NCBI GenBank assembly: GCA_017634555.1
Contig: JAGBNF010000025.1
Span: forward strand, 1-42,882
Origin: Eubacterium sp.
GTDB lineage: Bacteria > Bacillota > Clostridia > Lachnospirales > Lachnospiraceae
Reading direction: 5' to 3'
Length of the DNA: 42,882 bases
In this document: positions 41,411-42,882 of the stretch, in pieces
Layout of the letters: each line of letters begins with the position of its first letter
How positions within the stretch are numbered: the first letter of the stretch is position 1
Position numbers and translations under genes: made by a program
The notes under the pieces: generated by a model
What the model saw: the letters and a program-made list of their open reading frames with translations, nothing else
Database searches by the model: none
Told to the model about the DNA's origin: nothing

Positions 41411-42343
41411 CTATCCCAGCAGCTGCTTGATTATCATATCCTCAGATACGCCATCTGCAACCGCATCAAAGCTTGTTATAAGTCTGTGTCTGAGAACGCT
41501 GTACATTACAGCATCCACATCCTCAAATGCTACATTCATACGTGCGTTCATGAAAGCTCTCGCTCTTGAACATCTGATCAGATTCTGAGCCGCACGAGGG
41601 CTGACGCCTTCTCTGATATACTTATTCTCCTGATGTGTAGCCATTACTATATCAAGTATCCTGTCCATAACCGCATCGGCTATAGGAATACTCTGTACTA
41701 TCTGCTGGAGTTCAAGCAGCATGCTGCTGTCAAGCACAGGCTCCACAGGTGCTGTATTAAAATTCTCTGTCAGACCGACTATTCCCTTAAGCTCATCTCT
41801 GGTAGGAAATTCAACAAGCACCTTCATGCTGAAACGGTCGAGCTGTGCCTCAGGCAGCGGATATGTACCCTCCTGCTCGATCGGGTTCTGTGTTGCAAGT
41901 ACGAAGAAAGGCTGTGGAAGCATATAGGATGTATCACCTACAGTTACCGTATGCTCCTGCATCGCCTCAAGCAGTGCCGACTGTGTCTTCGGTGTTGCTC
42001 TGTTTATCTCGTCCGCAAGGATAATGTTTGCAAAGATCGGACCTGCTTCAAACCTGAAGCCGCTTCCGTTCTCATCCTTGACCATGATGTTTGTACCTGT
42101 AATATCGGCAGGCATAAGGTCCGGAGTAAACTGTATTCTCTTAAATGACATGCTCATTACCTTACTGATAGTCTGTACGAGTCTTGTCTTTCCGAGACCC
42201 GGCATACCTTCAAGCAGTACATTTCCTCCAGTCAGAAGGGCAATGATAACGCTGTCGACCACATTTCCCTGACCTATTATCTCTTTAGATATTTCCTGTC
42301 TTACCCTTCCTATAAGGGATACTCCCTGTTCATAACTGATCAT
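41411..42343 (-). CDS. MoxR-family AAA+ ATPase (second copy, VWA-linked)
   Basis: This 310-residue AAA+ ATPase has Walker A 'LEGMPGLGKTRLVQT' (about 40-54), Walker B 'NIILADEINRATPKTQSALL' (about 99-118), sensor 1 'FFVLATQNPIEQEGTYPLPE' (about 139-158) and the lid motif 'GVSPRAAQNLI'. With the DUF58 and giant VWA genes that follow it makes the standard MoxR-DUF58-BatA set, in which the ATPase is thought to remodel or load the VWA partners. It is distinct from the 11.4-kb copy, which has a different partner set. Its ATG overlaps the stop of the gene upstream (ATGA), and GGAGG lies 9 bases before. Confidence 0.94.
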   Translation of the reverse strand: MISYEQGVSLIGRVRQEISKEIIGQGNVVDSVIIALLTGGNVLLEGMPGLGKTRLVQTISKVMSMSFKRIQFTPDLMPADITGTNIMVKDENGSGFRFEAGPIFANIILADEINRATPKTQSALLEAMQEHTVTVGDTSYMLPQPFFVLATQNPIEQEGTYPLPEAQLDRFSMKVLVEFPTRDELKGIVGLTENFNTAPVEPVLDSSMLLELQQIVQSIPIADAVMDRILDIVMATHQENKYIREGVSPRAAQNLIRCSRARAFMNARMNVAFEDVDAVMYSVLRHRLITSFDAVADGVSEDMIIKQLLG

Positions 42344-42882
42344 TCCGAAAGACCTCCAAAATAATTTTTTATAACCTCAGACATAGTATCAGGATACTTG
42401 CCCTGTTCTATTCCTTCATAAGCGCTTTCCTGGTAATCACCTATTACCGAGCTGTACGGAACCTTCTCACCCTCCCAGGTAAGTCCGTTCTGTTCCTTCG
42501 AAAACTCGGAGCTGTTGTTGTCTCCGTACTTTCCCTGAAGATTCTTATTAACCGCTATATAGTCTTCACTGTAGCCGTTCGGACTGTTGCCGCTTCCAGA
42601 ATTGCTCTGGCCGGCTCCGCCCTGACCGCCTTCACCGCCCTGGCCTTCCTGACCACCTTCGCCGCTCTGACCCTCCTGGCTGCCTTCTGATCCCTGGCCG
42701 CCCTGCTGTCCACCTTGCTGTCCGCCCTGACCGTTTTCACCATTCTGGCCGCTCTGACCGTTCTGGCCATTTTCGCCGTTCTGACCGTTCTGGCCGTTTT
42801 CACCGTTCTGACCGTTTTCGCCGTTCTGGCCGTTTTCGCCGTTCTGGCCGTTTTCGCCGTTCTGACCGTTTTCGCCGTTCTG
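42340..42882 (-). CDS. Gly/Asn/Gln-rich protein of the BatA operon (C-terminal part, cut by window edge)
   Basis: An open frame enters from the right edge and ends with TGA at 42340-42342, overlapping the MoxR start. The 180 visible residues begin with many (Q/E)-N-G repeats, continue through a Gly/Gln/Ser/Glu-rich stretch ('QGGQQGGQQGGQGSEGSQEG'), then a charged C-terminus with 'YQESAYEGIEQGKYPDTM' and the end 'VIKNYFGGLSE'. That C-terminal form (short helix, 'P..M.(E/D)(I/V)(I/V)KNYF') resembles the ends of large membrane proteins that precede MoxR in clostridial BatA-type operons. The rest of the protein is outside the window, so a name is not possible. Confidence 0.7.
   Translation of the reverse strand, partial: QNGENGQNGENGQNGENGQNGENGQNGENGQNGQNGENGQNGQSGQNGENGQGGQQGGQQGGQGSEGSQEGQSGEGGQEGQGGEGGQGGAGQSNSGSGNSPNGYSEDYIAVNKNLQGKYGDNNSSEFSKEQNGLTWEGEKVPYSSVIGDYQESAYEGIEQGKYPDTMSEVIKNYFGGLSE
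42729..42882. repeat. 18-bp (Q-N-G-E-N-G) tandem repeats running off the window edge
   Basis: Units of CCGTTCTGGCCGTTTTCG and close variants repeat to the last base of the window. On the minus strand they encode QNGENG. The array length is unknown because it is cut by the edge. Confidence 0.8.

Noticed and set aside
42555-42803. Minus-strand frame rich in Lys/Arg/Ala-Val repeats
   Set aside because: It is an alternate frame of the QNGENG repeat. The correct frame ends at 42340 and overlaps the MoxR start as expected.
1-42882. tRNA, rRNA or CRISPR arrays
   Set aside because: No cloverleaf-like segments with conserved T-loop sequence, no rRNA-like stretches and no regularly spaced repeats with unique spacers were seen. 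The only tandem repeats are coding.

Overview
The window reads as a chromosomal segment of an anaerobic Firmicute of the Lachnospiraceae type (Butyrivibrio/Roseburia-like). The evidence is moderate GC, strong GGAGG-type ribosome binding sites, consensus sigma-A promoters, class II fructose-bisphosphate aldolase, a single malic enzyme, a 453-residue clostridial citrate synthase and a sortase-built pilus. I cannot assign the species. Nearly all genes lie on the minus strand; the exceptions are a tiny membrane peptide at 6.2 kb and the transporter/bioB pair at 32.7-35.1 kb.

Region 1 (1-3.6 kb) is a compact pilus operon in the order sipA-like, fctA-like major pilin, class B sortase, fctB-like minor pilin. 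This is the order of the streptococcal FCT pilus locus, without a linked tip adhesin. The operon has a perfect TTGACA-17-TATAAT promoter and a tandem palindrome just downstream. Its distal gene stops exactly at a VPPT motif, and an IS630-like transposase starts 62 bases further on, so the minor pilin was probably truncated by insertion.

Region 2 (3.7-12.5 kb) has a DUF5131-DUF4186 fusion, an MFS permease, a toxin-sized membrane peptide with its own hairpin, and a tightly packed minus-strand operon: MoxR ATPase, a cytoplasmic ParB-like/BMP fusion, a metallophosphoesterase, citrate synthase and an RlmI-like methyltransferase. Region 3 (12.5-21.5 kb) has malic enzyme, a radical-SAM-fold protein that has lost all three cluster cysteines, and a JetA-JetB-JetC (Wadjet/Mks-type SMC) operon with no JetD nuclease. 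Two large palindromic, MITE-like elements sit in this stretch; one overlaps the jetC stop codon, where jetD would be expected.

Region 4 (21.6-32.5 kb) has a 1058-residue surface adhesin with a Thr-Pro-Glu stalk, fructose-bisphosphate aldolase, a large Tubulin_2-family (FtsZ/tubulin superfamily) protein of unknown role, a HAD phosphatase, and a topB-vanZ-dtd cluster. Region 5 (32.7-42.9 kb) combines biotin and envelope functions. A sodium-solute symporter is coupled to biotin synthase on the plus strand. Facing it is a BirA-like protein whose ligase motifs are destroyed and whose C-terminal domain is missing; it looks like a regulator only. That gene is translationally coupled to a BatA-type operon of a Gly/Asn/Gln-rich protein (cut by the window edge), MoxR, DUF58 and a 1562-residue triple-VWA membrane protein.

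The most unusual points are the JetABC set without its nuclease, the cysteine-free radical-SAM relative, the ligase-dead BirA facing bioB, the Tubulin_2 protein, and the SipA-like protein whose catalytic lysine is glycine. No tRNA, rRNA or CRISPR array was seen, and no gene-free stretch exceeds 300 bases.
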